Assembly: GCA_017408325.1 (NCBI GenBank)
Contig: JAFQUW010000115.1
Span: 1-14,305 of the forward strand
Length of the DNA: 14,305 bases
Direction: 5' to 3'
Source of the DNA: Clostridia bacterium
GTDB taxonomy: Bacteria > Bacillota > Clostridia > Oscillospirales > SIG627
Positions 8,483-14,090 of this stretch are shown here, in pieces. The translations under genes and the position numbers were made by a program. The notes under the pieces are model-generated. The model ran no database searches, was not told where the DNA came from, and saw only the letters and a program-made list of their open reading frames with translations. Each line of letters begins with the position of its first letter. Positions within the stretch are counted from its first letter, which is position 1.

Positions 8483-9444
8483 CAGCGCACCTCCTTTTTC
8501 GCCGGTTTCTTGTCCGTTCCCTGCACCAGACGCAGGAAGATGTCCTCGACGGAGACACCGAGTGCCTCCATGCCGAGCACGGCAAAATCTTTTTCCGCCA
8601 GAGCAAAGAACAGGTCGCGGCGGACGTCGCGTCCCTCGGCGGTCTCCACGTAGTAAGTGTAGACCCCTTCCTCGGCACGGCTGAGTGCCTCGGCGCTCTT
8701 GACGCCGTTGAAGGAGCGCAAAAAGCGAAGGATCGCGTCCTGCTCGCCCTCGATGCGCAGGTTTAATCGCGTGGGCGCCTCGGTGATCTGCGTAAACTCG
8801 GCGGTCGTCTTGTCGGCGAGGATGCGTCCGTGGTCGATGACCACGATGCGGTCACAGACCGCCTGCACCTCGGAGAGGATGTGAGTCGAGAGGATGATCG
8901 TATGGTCGCGGCCGAGCGTGCGGATGAGTCCGCGGATCTCCACGATCTGCGCCGGATCCAGACCGACCGTCGGCTCGTCGAAGATGAGGATCTTCGGATT
9001 GCCGACGAGGGCGGCGGCGATGCCGACGCGCTGGCGGTAGCCCTTCGAAAGATTCTTGATGACGCGATGATAGACGTCGGTGATGCGCGCGACCGCCGAG
9101 ATCTCCTCGAGGTGCGCGGCACGCGGCAGCTTCACGCCCTTTAAGTCGTAGACGAAGGAGAGGTACTCCTTGACCGTCATATCGAGGTACAGCGGCGCGT
9201 ATTCGGGCAAAAAGCCGATCTTGCGCTTCGCCTCGGACGGGTGTTCCAGGATGTCGACCCCGTCGATCTTCGCGTCGCCCTCCGTCGCCGAGAGGTAGCC
9301 CGTCAGAATGCCGAGCGTCGTCGTCTTGCCTGCGCCGTTGGGGCCGAGGAAGCCGACGATCTCCCCCTCACCCACGGTAAAGGAAACGTCGTCCACGGCG
9401 AGCTTGTCGCCGAAGCGTTTGACAATGTGGGAAAGTTCGATCAT
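8482..9444 (-). CDS. ABC transporter ATP-binding protein (GldA-like)
   Basis: A 320-residue ATPase with all ABC motifs in order: Walker A GPNGAGKTT at 34-42, a Q-loop region reading IGFLPEYAPLYLDMTVKEYL (about 76-95), the signature NLSKGYRQRVG at 131-141, Walker B ILIFDEP at 152-158 with D-loop GLDP, and the switch His188 in ILSTH. In the Q-loop an LPE stretch replaces the usual glutamine region, which is characteristic of the GldA branch. A C-terminal extension of about 90 residues (from about 225) follows, as in other ABC-2 exporters. It is the first gene of the operon, behind a consensus promoter, with GGAG six bases before the ATG. It should power the permease and auxiliary proteins encoded next. 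Confidence 0.95.
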   Translation of the reverse strand: MIELSHIVKRFGDKLAVDDVSFTVGEGEIVGFLGPNGAGKTTTLGILTGYLSATEGDAKIDGVDILEHPSEAKRKIGFLPEYAPLYLDMTVKEYLSFVYDLKGVKLPRAAHLEEISAVARITDVYHRVIKNLSKGYRQRVGIAAALVGNPKILIFDEPTVGLDPAQIVEIRGLIRTLGRDHTIILSTHILSEVQAVCDRIVVIDHGRILADKTTAEFTQITEAPTRLNLRIEGEQDAILRFLRSFNGVKSAEALSRAEEGVYTYYVETAEGRDVRRDLFFALAEKDFAVLGMEALGVSVEDIFLRLVQGTDKKPAKKEVR

Positions 9445-9480
9445 GTGTTACTCCGTTTTTTTGGTGTTCGCGAAAAAATT

Positions 9481-9502
9481 GCGCGCGAATGCACACGCGC
9501 GC
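9481..9502 (-). terminator. Terminator-like hairpin in the leader of the ABC operon (possible attenuator or xth terminator)
   Basis: Read on the minus strand, GCGCGCG (9502-9496) pairs with CGCGCGC (9487-9481) in an all-GC 7-bp stem. The loop is the 8-base TGTGCATT, and AA plus six T follow (9480-9473). This fits an intrinsic terminator. It lies downstream of the strong promoter and upstream of the ATPase gene, so it could end xth transcripts, attenuate the operon, or both. The left arm can also pair with itself or with upstream GCGC stretches, which would compete with the terminator form. Confidence 0.5.
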
Positions 9503-9521
9503 GTGCGCGTATACGCAGTGC

Positions 9522-9550
9522 ATTATAACAAAACTACGTCTATTTGTCAA
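9522..9550 (-). promoter_or_regulatory. SigA/sigma-70 type promoter for the ABC-lnt-recD2-comFC-cca operon
   Basis: On the minus strand TTGACA (9550-9545) and TATAAT (9527-9522) are both exact consensus boxes with a 17-base spacer. TG stands one base before the -10, giving an extended -10. Transcription should begin near 9515, leaving a leader of about 70 bases before the ATPase ATG at 9444. The -35 box sits inside the last codons of xth. No other promoter of similar quality was seen in the tightly packed genes downstream. Confidence 0.88.
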
Positions 9551-10298
9551 AATCAAGCGTGAGCGTCACGGGACAGTGGTCGCTTCCCGTCACGTCGGGC
9601 AGGATCTCCGCCTCGGTGACGAAGTCCAAAAGCCGCTCGCTGATGACGAAATAGTCGATGCGCCAGCCGACGTTGTTCTCTCTGGCACGCGCGCGGAAAC
9701 TCCACCAGCTGTAGGCGTCGCGGCGCGTGGGATGAAGCGCGCGGAAACTGTCGAGAAAGCCGCGCGACAGAAGTGCGGAAAACGCCCCTCTCTCCTCGTC
9801 GGAAAAGCCGGGGTTGCCGCGGTTTTGCGCGGGTCGGGCAAGGTCGATCTCCTCGTGCGCGACGTTGAGATCTCCGCAGAGCACCACGGGCTTTTTTGAA
9901 TCGAGCGCGACAAGATAGTCCGCGAGATCGCGCTCAAACTCCAGTCGGTAGGCGATGCGGCGCAGGCCGTCCTGCGCGTTGGGCGAATAGCAGTTGACGA
10001 GGTAAAAGTGCTCGTACTCGGCGGTGATGACGCGCCCCTCGTCGGTGTGTTTTCCGTCGATGCCGAAGGCGATGGACAACGGGCGCACGCGCGAGAGCGT
10101 CAGCGTGCCCGAATACCCCTTTTTCTCGGCGGAGTTGTAGATCTCCAGATACCCCTCGGGGTGGAACTCCGCCTGCCCCTCAAGTGCCTTGATCTCCTGC
10201 AGGCAGACGACGTGGGCGCCGAAGGCGTCAAAGTGCTCGGCAAAGCCTTTGTTGAGTACGGCACGCAGGCCGTTGACGTTGAAGCTGACTAATTTCAT
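9540..10298 (-). CDS. xth: Exodeoxyribonuclease III family protein (AP endonuclease)
   Basis: A 252-residue enzyme of the Exo III/EEP fold, the usual length. Visible active-site pieces are LVSFNVNGLRA at the N-terminus, the metal ligand E35 in LQEIKA, the GYSGT stretch at 61-65, D143 and N145 in CGDLNVAHEEIDLARP, NVGWRIDYF at 209-217, and the catalytic pair D240-H241 in GSDHCPV at the end. Such enzymes cut DNA at abasic sites and remove 3' blocking groups in base excision repair. The segment around 103-117 reads YSPNAQDGLRRIAYR and keeps the conserved tyrosine. The start at 10298 has TTGGAGA seven bases upstream and its own promoter. The stop lies next to, and the last codons overlap, the promoter of the ABC operon. 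Readthrough into that operon is possible unless the leader hairpin stops it. Confidence 0.95.
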   Translation of the reverse strand: MKLVSFNVNGLRAVLNKGFAEHFDAFGAHVVCLQEIKALEGQAEFHPEGYLEIYNSAEKKGYSGTLTLSRVRPLSIAFGIDGKHTDEGRVITAEYEHFYLVNCYSPNAQDGLRRIAYRLEFERDLADYLVALDSKKPVVLCGDLNVAHEEIDLARPAQNRGNPGFSDEERGAFSALLSRGFLDSFRALHPTRRDAYSWWSFRARARENNVGWRIDYFVISERLLDFVTEAEILPDVTGSDHCPVTLTLDFDK

Positions 10299-10330
10299 CT
10301 CGTTTCTCCAAGGTTTGTGTTTGCGCGTCT

Positions 10331-10359
10331 ATTATAACGGAAAGCGCACGAAATGTAAA
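10331..10359 (-). promoter_or_regulatory. Promoter of xth
   Basis: On the minus strand TTTACA (10359-10354, one mismatch to consensus) and an exact TATAAT (10336-10331) are separated by 17 bases. Transcription should begin near 10324, about 25 bases before the xth ATG. Its -35 box ends two bases from the -35 box of the oppositely directed promoter. Confidence 0.82.
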
Positions 10360-10361
10360 CC

Positions 10362-10390
10362 TTGAAAAGCGCCTTCTTGTGTGTTAAAAT
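10362..10390 (+). promoter_or_regulatory. Promoter of the nucleoside phosphorylase-mtnA-deaminase operon
   Basis: TTGAAA (10362-10367) and TAAAAT (10385-10390) each differ from consensus at one base, with a 17-base spacer and a TGT extension before the -10. A start near 10397 gives a leader of about 25 bases with AAGGAG. It is back to back with the xth promoter. Confidence 0.78.
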
Positions 10391-10421
10391 AGTGTGAACA
10401 ACTTTGAAAAAAGGAGTGCCT

Positions 10422-11243
10422 ATGAACCCCGAATCCCTCCTGATTGCCCGCGCGGCTGAGTCCATCCGAAAAAAGACCGACTTTATCCCCGAGATCGTGC
10501 TGACGCTCGGCAGCGGACTCGGTGCCTTTGCCGACACGCTCAAGCCCGTGTGCGTCCTGGACTACGCCGAGATCGACGGCTTCGCCGTCTCCACCGTCGA
10601 GGGACACCGCGGCCGCCTGCTCTTCACAACGCTGGAGGGCAAACGCGTCGCGCTCATGCAAGGCCGCGTCCACCTCTACGAGGGGTACTCCCCTGCCGAA
10701 GCGGTGCGTCCGCTGCGCACGCTTGCCTCCCTCGGCGCAAAGACGCTCTTTTTAACCAACGCCGCAGGCGGCGTCAACTTTTCCTTTTCCCCGGGCGATC
10801 TGATGCTCATCACCGACCACGTTTCCTCCTTTGTCGAGAGCCCCCTGCGCGGAGAAAACCTCTCCGAGTTCGGTCCGCGCTTCCCCGATATGTCCGCCGT
10901 CTACTCGCCCGAGCTCTGCGACAAGGTTCGCAAGGCGGCAAAGAACGCGTCCCTTTCCCTGAAGGAGGGCGTCTACCTGCAGACCCGCGGCCCGCAGTTT
11001 GAAACGCCTGCCGAAATTCGGTTGTACCGCGCCCTCGGCGCGGACGCCGTGGGAATGTCGACCGCCGTCGAGGCGATCGCCGCACGCCACGCGGGAATGA
11101 GCGTCGTCGGCGTCTCCTGCATCTCCAACCTCGCCTGCGGTATGACCGACACCCCCCTCTCGCACGAGGAGGTACAGGAAACGGGTCGCGCCGCCGCGAA
11201 AAAATTCCTCGCGCTCGTGCGCGAATCCATCCGTCTGTTTTAA
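10422..11243 (+). CDS. punA: Purine nucleoside phosphorylase (trimeric PNP/MTAP family)
   Basis: A 273-residue protein with the family motifs: LGSGLG at 29-34 (phosphate loop), VEGHRGR at 59-65, MQGRVHLYEGY at 79-89, LTNAAGG at 111-117, GPQFETPAEIR at 190-200 with the base-binding E194, GADAVGMSTAVEAIAARH at 206-223, and N236 in CISNLACG. The enzyme splits purine nucleosides with phosphate into base and ribose 1-phosphate. Asn at 236, in place of the Asp of 5'-methylthioadenosine phosphorylases, points to 6-oxopurines (inosine/guanosine type). H248 in LSHEEV matches the 5'-OH-binding histidine of PNPs. The start ATG at 10422 follows AAGGAG; an earlier TTG at 10404 would include the ribosome binding site and is rejected. 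It is first in an operon with mtnA and a deaminase, which suggests it may take methylthioinosine or 5'-deoxyinosine. Confidence 0.93.
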   Translation: MNPESLLIARAAESIRKKTDFIPEIVLTLGSGLGAFADTLKPVCVLDYAEIDGFAVSTVEGHRGRLLFTTLEGKRVALMQGRVHLYEGYSPAEAVRPLRTLASLGAKTLFLTNAAGGVNFSFSPGDLMLITDHVSSFVESPLRGENLSEFGPRFPDMSAVYSPELCDKVRKAAKNASLSLKEGVYLQTRGPQFETPAEIRLYRALGADAVGMSTAVEAIAARHAGMSVVGVSCISNLACGMTDTPLSHEEVQETGRAAAKKFLALVRESIRLF

Positions 11244-11255
11244 CGGGAGAACGCT

Positions 11256-12302
11256 ATGGACTACAAAGGCCTCTACATCCGATTAAACGAAGCGCGCGAC
11301 GCCGTCGAGATCCTCGACCAGACGCGCCTTCCCTGTCACGAAACGTGGCTCTCCCTCTCGGGAGAGGACGAGCTGTGCGAAGCGATCACCTCGCTTCGCG
11401 TGCGCGGCGCGCCTGCCATCGGCATCTTTTCCGCCTACGCGCTGTACGTGCTCACCGTGCGCCGTCACGCGCCCGACTACAAAAGTTTTCTCGTCTCTTT
11501 CAAGGAGCACTGCACCCGTCTGCTTGCCACGCGTCCCACCGCGGTCAATCTAAAACACGCGATCCTCGCGTGCGTCCTTGCGGTGCAGCGCGCCAATCCG
11601 CAGACCGTTGCCGTCTCGACGGAGGCGATCCGCCTGACCGCCGAGCGACTGCAGACCGAGGACTCCGAGATCTGCCGCACGATGGCCTCTCACGCTCTCA
11701 CGCTGCTCAAGCCCTCCGACACGCTGTTGACGCACTGCAACGCGGGGCCGCTTGCGACCAGCCGATACGGCACCGCCCTCGGACCGATGATCCTCGGTGC
11801 CGAGCGCGGAATGCGCTTTCACGTCTACTGCGACGAGACGCGTCCGCTTCTGCAGGGCGCGCGTCTGACCGCCTTCGAGCTGCGCCGCGCCGGCGTCAAG
11901 CACACGCTCATTCCCGACTCTGCCGCTTTCGACGTGTTGAAAAACCGCGGCGTCTCGGCGGTGCTCGTCGGCTGTGACCGCATGGCGCAAAACGGCGACT
12001 TTGCAAACAAGATCGGCACCGCCGCCCTCGCCGTGCTCGCGCGCGAAGCAGGCGTGCCCTTCTACGTCCTCTGCCCGAACTCGTCCATTGACCGCTCGAT
12101 CGCACACGGCGGCGAGATCCCCATCGAGATGCGCGGCGCCGAGGAGGTCACCTCCCTGTATTTCACCGAGCCCGTCGCACCGGCCGGAACGGACGTCTAT
12201 AACCCCGCCTTCGACGTCACCGAGGCAAGTTGCATCACCGCCGTCATCACCGAGGACGGGGTGTTCTATCCCCCGTTTGATTTCAGCGAAAAGGAAGCAT
12301 AA
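11256..12302 (+). CDS. mtnA: S-methyl-5-thioribose-1-phosphate isomerase
   Basis: A 348-residue protein of the MtnA/eIF2B-like isomerase family, at normal length. Recognisable parts are RVRGAPAIG at 48-56, LTHCNAGPLATSRYGTALGP at 158-177 with the catalytic C161, DETRPLLQGARLTAFEL at 193-209, the acid D241 in GCDRMAQNGDFANKIGT, and the C-terminal PNSSIDRSIAHGGEIPIE and NPAFDVTEASCITAVITEDG. It converts the aldose 5-methylthioribose 1-phosphate to the ketose 5-methylthioribulose 1-phosphate; homologues also accept 5-deoxyribose 1-phosphate. GGGAG precedes the ATG. The gene begins 12 bases after the phosphorylase and its TAA is directly followed by the ATG of the deaminase, so the three are surely one transcript. 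The usual partner kinase mtnK is absent; the phosphorylase upstream would supply the sugar phosphate instead. Confidence 0.94.
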   Translation: MDYKGLYIRLNEARDAVEILDQTRLPCHETWLSLSGEDELCEAITSLRVRGAPAIGIFSAYALYVLTVRRHAPDYKSFLVSFKEHCTRLLATRPTAVNLKHAILACVLAVQRANPQTVAVSTEAIRLTAERLQTEDSEICRTMASHALTLLKPSDTLLTHCNAGPLATSRYGTALGPMILGAERGMRFHVYCDETRPLLQGARLTAFELRRAGVKHTLIPDSAAFDVLKNRGVSAVLVGCDRMAQNGDFANKIGTAALAVLAREAGVPFYVLCPNSSIDRSIAHGGEIPIEMRGAEEVTSLYFTEPVAPAGTDVYNPAFDVTEASCITAVITEDGVFYPPFDFSEKEA

Positions 12303-13595
12303 ATGACACGAATCTACAACGCAAACGTCCTCGCGCCGGACGCCTCGTCGTTTTTCTTCGGCGAGATCCACGTCGACGACGAGGGGCGCATCCTCGGCGC
12401 GTATCCCGCGCCCGACGCGCCCGAAATCGAAGCGGACGAGGAGATCGACGCGGACTTCGCCTTCGTTCTCCCCGGCTTCAAGAACGCACACACCCACTCG
12501 GCCATGACCTTTTTGCGCAGCCGCGCCGACGACGAGAGCCTCTCCGACTGGCTTCACAAGACCGTTTTCCCGCGCGAGGCGCTGTTGACCGACGAGGACG
12601 TCTACTGGCTGACGCGTCTGGCGATTCTGGAATACCTGCGCGGCGGCACGACCGCGGTCTTTGATATGTATTTTCACACGGACGCCTTTGCACGCGCCTG
12701 CCGTGATTCGGGCTTTCGCGCCGTGCTCTGCGGCAGTGCCACCGCCTTTGAGAAAGACCCGATCGCCTGCGTGCGCGCGCTCTACGAGGACAACAACCGC
12801 GAGGGCGATCTCCTCTCCGCCGTCCTCGGCTTCCACGCGGAATACACGGCGAGCGAAGAGCTCCTGCGAGAGCTCTCCTCCCTCGCGCACGAGAAGCGCG
12901 CGCCCGTCTTTATGCACGTTTCCGAGACGGAGGACGAGGTGAAGGAATGCGTCGCGCGCCACGGCGTGACCCCCGTGGTCTATTTTGACTCGCTCGGCCT
13001 CTTTGACTTCGGCGGCGGCGGCTTCCACTGCGTGCATTTTTCCGAGGAGGACAAGGAGATCTTCCGAACGAAGGGGCTCTTTGTCGTCTCCTGCCCCGCG
13101 TCGAACCTGAAGCTTGCCAGCGGTGTCGCGCCGCTTTGCGACTACCTCGACCGCTCCATCCCCGTCGCGCTCGGCACCGACGGACCCGCGTCGAACAACG
13201 CACTCGACTTTTTCCGCGAAATGTATCTGGCCACGACCCTGCAAAAGATGAAAACGAACAATGCCGCCGCCTTCCCGGCAGAGGAAGTCCTCAAGAGCGC
13301 GACCGGTGTCGGTGCGCGCGCGATGGGCCTTTTCGACTGCGACTGCATCGCGCCCGGCAAATGGGCGGATCTCGTCTTCGTCTCGGCGGACGCGCCGAAC
13401 CTGAATCCGAGGGCGGACGCGATCAAATCCCTCGTCTACTCGGCAGGCGTGCAGAACGTCACGCGCACGATGATCGCCGGTCGCACCCTCTATCACGAGG
13501 GCGAGTATTTCGTCGGCGAGGACGTGAGAACGATCTATGAGAACTGTCAGGAGATCACCGAGCGCATCGAAAACGAGATCGCGCAAAAAGCATAA
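12303..13595 (+). CDS. mtaD: Amidohydrolase, MTA/SAH or 5'-deoxyadenosine deaminase type
   Basis: A 430-residue metal-dependent hydrolase of the TrzN/MtaD/DadD branch. Metal ligands expected for the family are present: H63 and H65 in NAHTH, H205 in FMHVSETEDE, and D293 in LGTDGPASNN. Substrate-side residues also fit: E92 (FPREA) after the HxH, H178 in GFHAEYT, E208, and H242 in FHCVH. The stretch CPASNLKLASGVAPL is typical. Characterised relatives deaminate S-adenosylhomocysteine, methylthioadenosine, adenosine or 5'-deoxyadenosine; guanine or chlorohydrolase activities occur in more distant members. The start directly follows the mtnA TAA, with AAGGAAG inside the mtnA end. Together with the phosphorylase and MtnA it suggests 5'-methylthioadenosine or 5'-deoxyadenosine as the physiological substrate; this is inference from context. 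A terminator follows 11 bases after the stop. Confidence 0.85.
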   Translation: MTRIYNANVLAPDASSFFFGEIHVDDEGRILGAYPAPDAPEIEADEEIDADFAFVLPGFKNAHTHSAMTFLRSRADDESLSDWLHKTVFPREALLTDEDVYWLTRLAILEYLRGGTTAVFDMYFHTDAFARACRDSGFRAVLCGSATAFEKDPIACVRALYEDNNREGDLLSAVLGFHAEYTASEELLRELSSLAHEKRAPVFMHVSETEDEVKECVARHGVTPVVYFDSLGLFDFGGGGFHCVHFSEEDKEIFRTKGLFVVSCPASNLKLASGVAPLCDYLDRSIPVALGTDGPASNNALDFFREMYLATTLQKMKTNNAAAFPAEEVLKSATGVGARAMGLFDCDCIAPGKWADLVFVSADAPNLNPRADAIKSLVYSAGVQNVTRTMIAGRTLYHEGEYFVGEDVRTIYENCQEITERIENEIAQKA

Positions 13596-13606
13596 CGAAG
13601 CCACGG

Positions 13607-13634
13607 AAAAAGCACCGCAAAAGCGGTGCTTTTT
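13607..13634 (+). terminator. Intrinsic terminator of the phosphorylase-mtnA-deaminase operon
   Basis: GCACCGC (13612-13618) and GCGGTGC (13623-13629) form a perfect stem closed by an AAAA loop. Five A upstream and five T downstream extend the pairing and provide the U tract. It starts 11 bases after the deaminase stop codon. Confidence 0.92.
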
Positions 13635-13650
13635 GTTTGGTTTTGTTTGG
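13631..13650. repeat. Tandem 10-base direct repeat after the terminator
   Basis: TTTTGTTTGG occurs twice without a gap, starting inside the U tract of the terminator. It may simply reflect slippage in T-rich DNA, but it marks the beginning of the skewed, repeat-rich intergenic stretch. Confidence 0.7.
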
Positions 13651-13653
13651 ATT

Positions 13654-13766
13654 CTTCTTTTTTCTTTCAAGAGAAAGAAAAAAGAAGCAAAAAAGAAAGC
13701 TAAAGGAGAGAAAGAAAAAGGGGAAACGTCGAACACAAACTGCGATCAAACGCCGATCGCAGTTTG
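13654..13766. repeat. Hairpin-pair repeat unit, copy 1
   Basis: The unit contains two perfect hairpins. The first is a 15-bp stem whose left arm is all pyrimidine (13654-13668) and right arm all purine (13673-13687), with an AAGA loop. A purine tract of 25 bases follows (13702-13726). The second is a 12-bp stem CAAACTGCGATC / GATCGCAGTTTG (13736-13747, 13755-13766) with a 7-base loop AAACGCC. CGGCGG and a T-rich run follow. No credible coding capacity is seen; the lysine- and phenylalanine-rich reading frames across it only reflect base composition. Confidence 0.8.
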
Positions 13767-13784
13767 CGGCGGTTTTTCTTTTCT

Positions 13785-13897
13785 TTTCTTTCTTCTTTCA
13801 AGAGAAAGAAGAAAGAAACAAAGAAGAAAGCAAAGGAGAGAAAGAAAAAGGGGGGAGCGTTACTCACAAACAGCGGTCAAACCGCGACCGCTGTTTG
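13785..13897. repeat. Hairpin-pair repeat unit, copy 2 (131 bases downstream of copy 1)
   Basis: Every part of copy 1 returns at an offset of 131: a 15-bp pyrimidine/purine stem (13785-13799, 13804-13818) with the same AAGA loop, a purine tract (13832-13857) sharing 22 identical bases with copy 1 (13702-13723 versus 13832-13853), and a 12-bp stem CAAACAGCGGTC / GACCGCTGTTTG (13867-13878, 13886-13897) with loop AAACCGC. Differences between the copies fall on both arms together, so all stems stay perfectly paired. Confidence 0.8.
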
Positions 13898-13945
13898 CGG
13901 CAGGCGTTTTTTCGGTGACGTTGTTCTTCTTTGCATCGCAAATCG

Positions 13946-13976
13946 CAAACGGCACCCGTATTTTGGGTGCCGTTTG
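13946..13976. repeat. Third CAAAC/GTTTG hairpin
   Basis: CAAACGGCACCC (13946-13957) pairs perfectly with GGGTGCCGTTTG (13965-13976) around the 7-base loop GTATTTT. Stem length, loop length and the five closing pairs equal those of the two hairpins in the repeat units, although the inner stem differs. T-rich DNA follows only after 15 bases, so a standard terminator is less likely. Confidence 0.72.
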
Positions 13977-14022
13977 TGCGTGAGGTCGAGTCTTTCTTTT
14001 TTCCCGTTTCGCTTTTCTTTTG

Positions 14023-14052
14023 CTTCTTTTCTTTTCTCGAAAAGAAAAGAAG
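14023..14052. repeat. Third pyrimidine/purine hairpin
   Basis: Left arm of pyrimidines (14023-14035) and right arm of purines (14040-14052) form 13 perfect pairs around CTCG. It resembles the first hairpin of each repeat unit in strand bias and in being followed by purine-rich DNA, but the loop differs. Confidence 0.68.
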
Positions 14053-14063
14053 AGAGAAAGAAC

Positions 14064-14090
14064 AAAAGGCTCCCTTTCGGGAGCCTTTTT
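14064..14090. terminator. Bidirectional intrinsic terminator between convergent genes
   Basis: AAAAGGCTCCC (14064-14074) pairs with GGGAGCCTTTT (14079-14089) around TTTC. The flanking A and T runs give a U tract in either direction. It lies 13 bases beyond the stop of the minus-strand gene at the right edge and is most likely its terminator, while also blocking transcription from the left. Confidence 0.87.

Noticed and set aside
10404..10421. TTG start at 10404 for the nucleoside phosphorylase
   Set aside because: It would translate the AAGGAG ribosome binding site itself; the ATG at 10422 fits both spacing and family length.
11550..13736. 728-codon minus-strand reading frame over mtnA and the deaminase
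   Set aside because: It is a mirror of the well-supported plus-strand genes and its N-terminal part is just translated low-complexity repeat DNA.
13654..13897. CRISPR array
   Set aside because: Only two long imperfect units at 131 bases, with self-complementary content and no spacer-repeat pattern or cas genes.
13537..13983. Plus-strand frame of 148 codons across the hairpin region, rich in Lys/Arg/Glu and Phe
   Set aside because: It overlaps the deaminase end, crosses a strong terminator, and its composition follows directly from the purine and pyrimidine runs.
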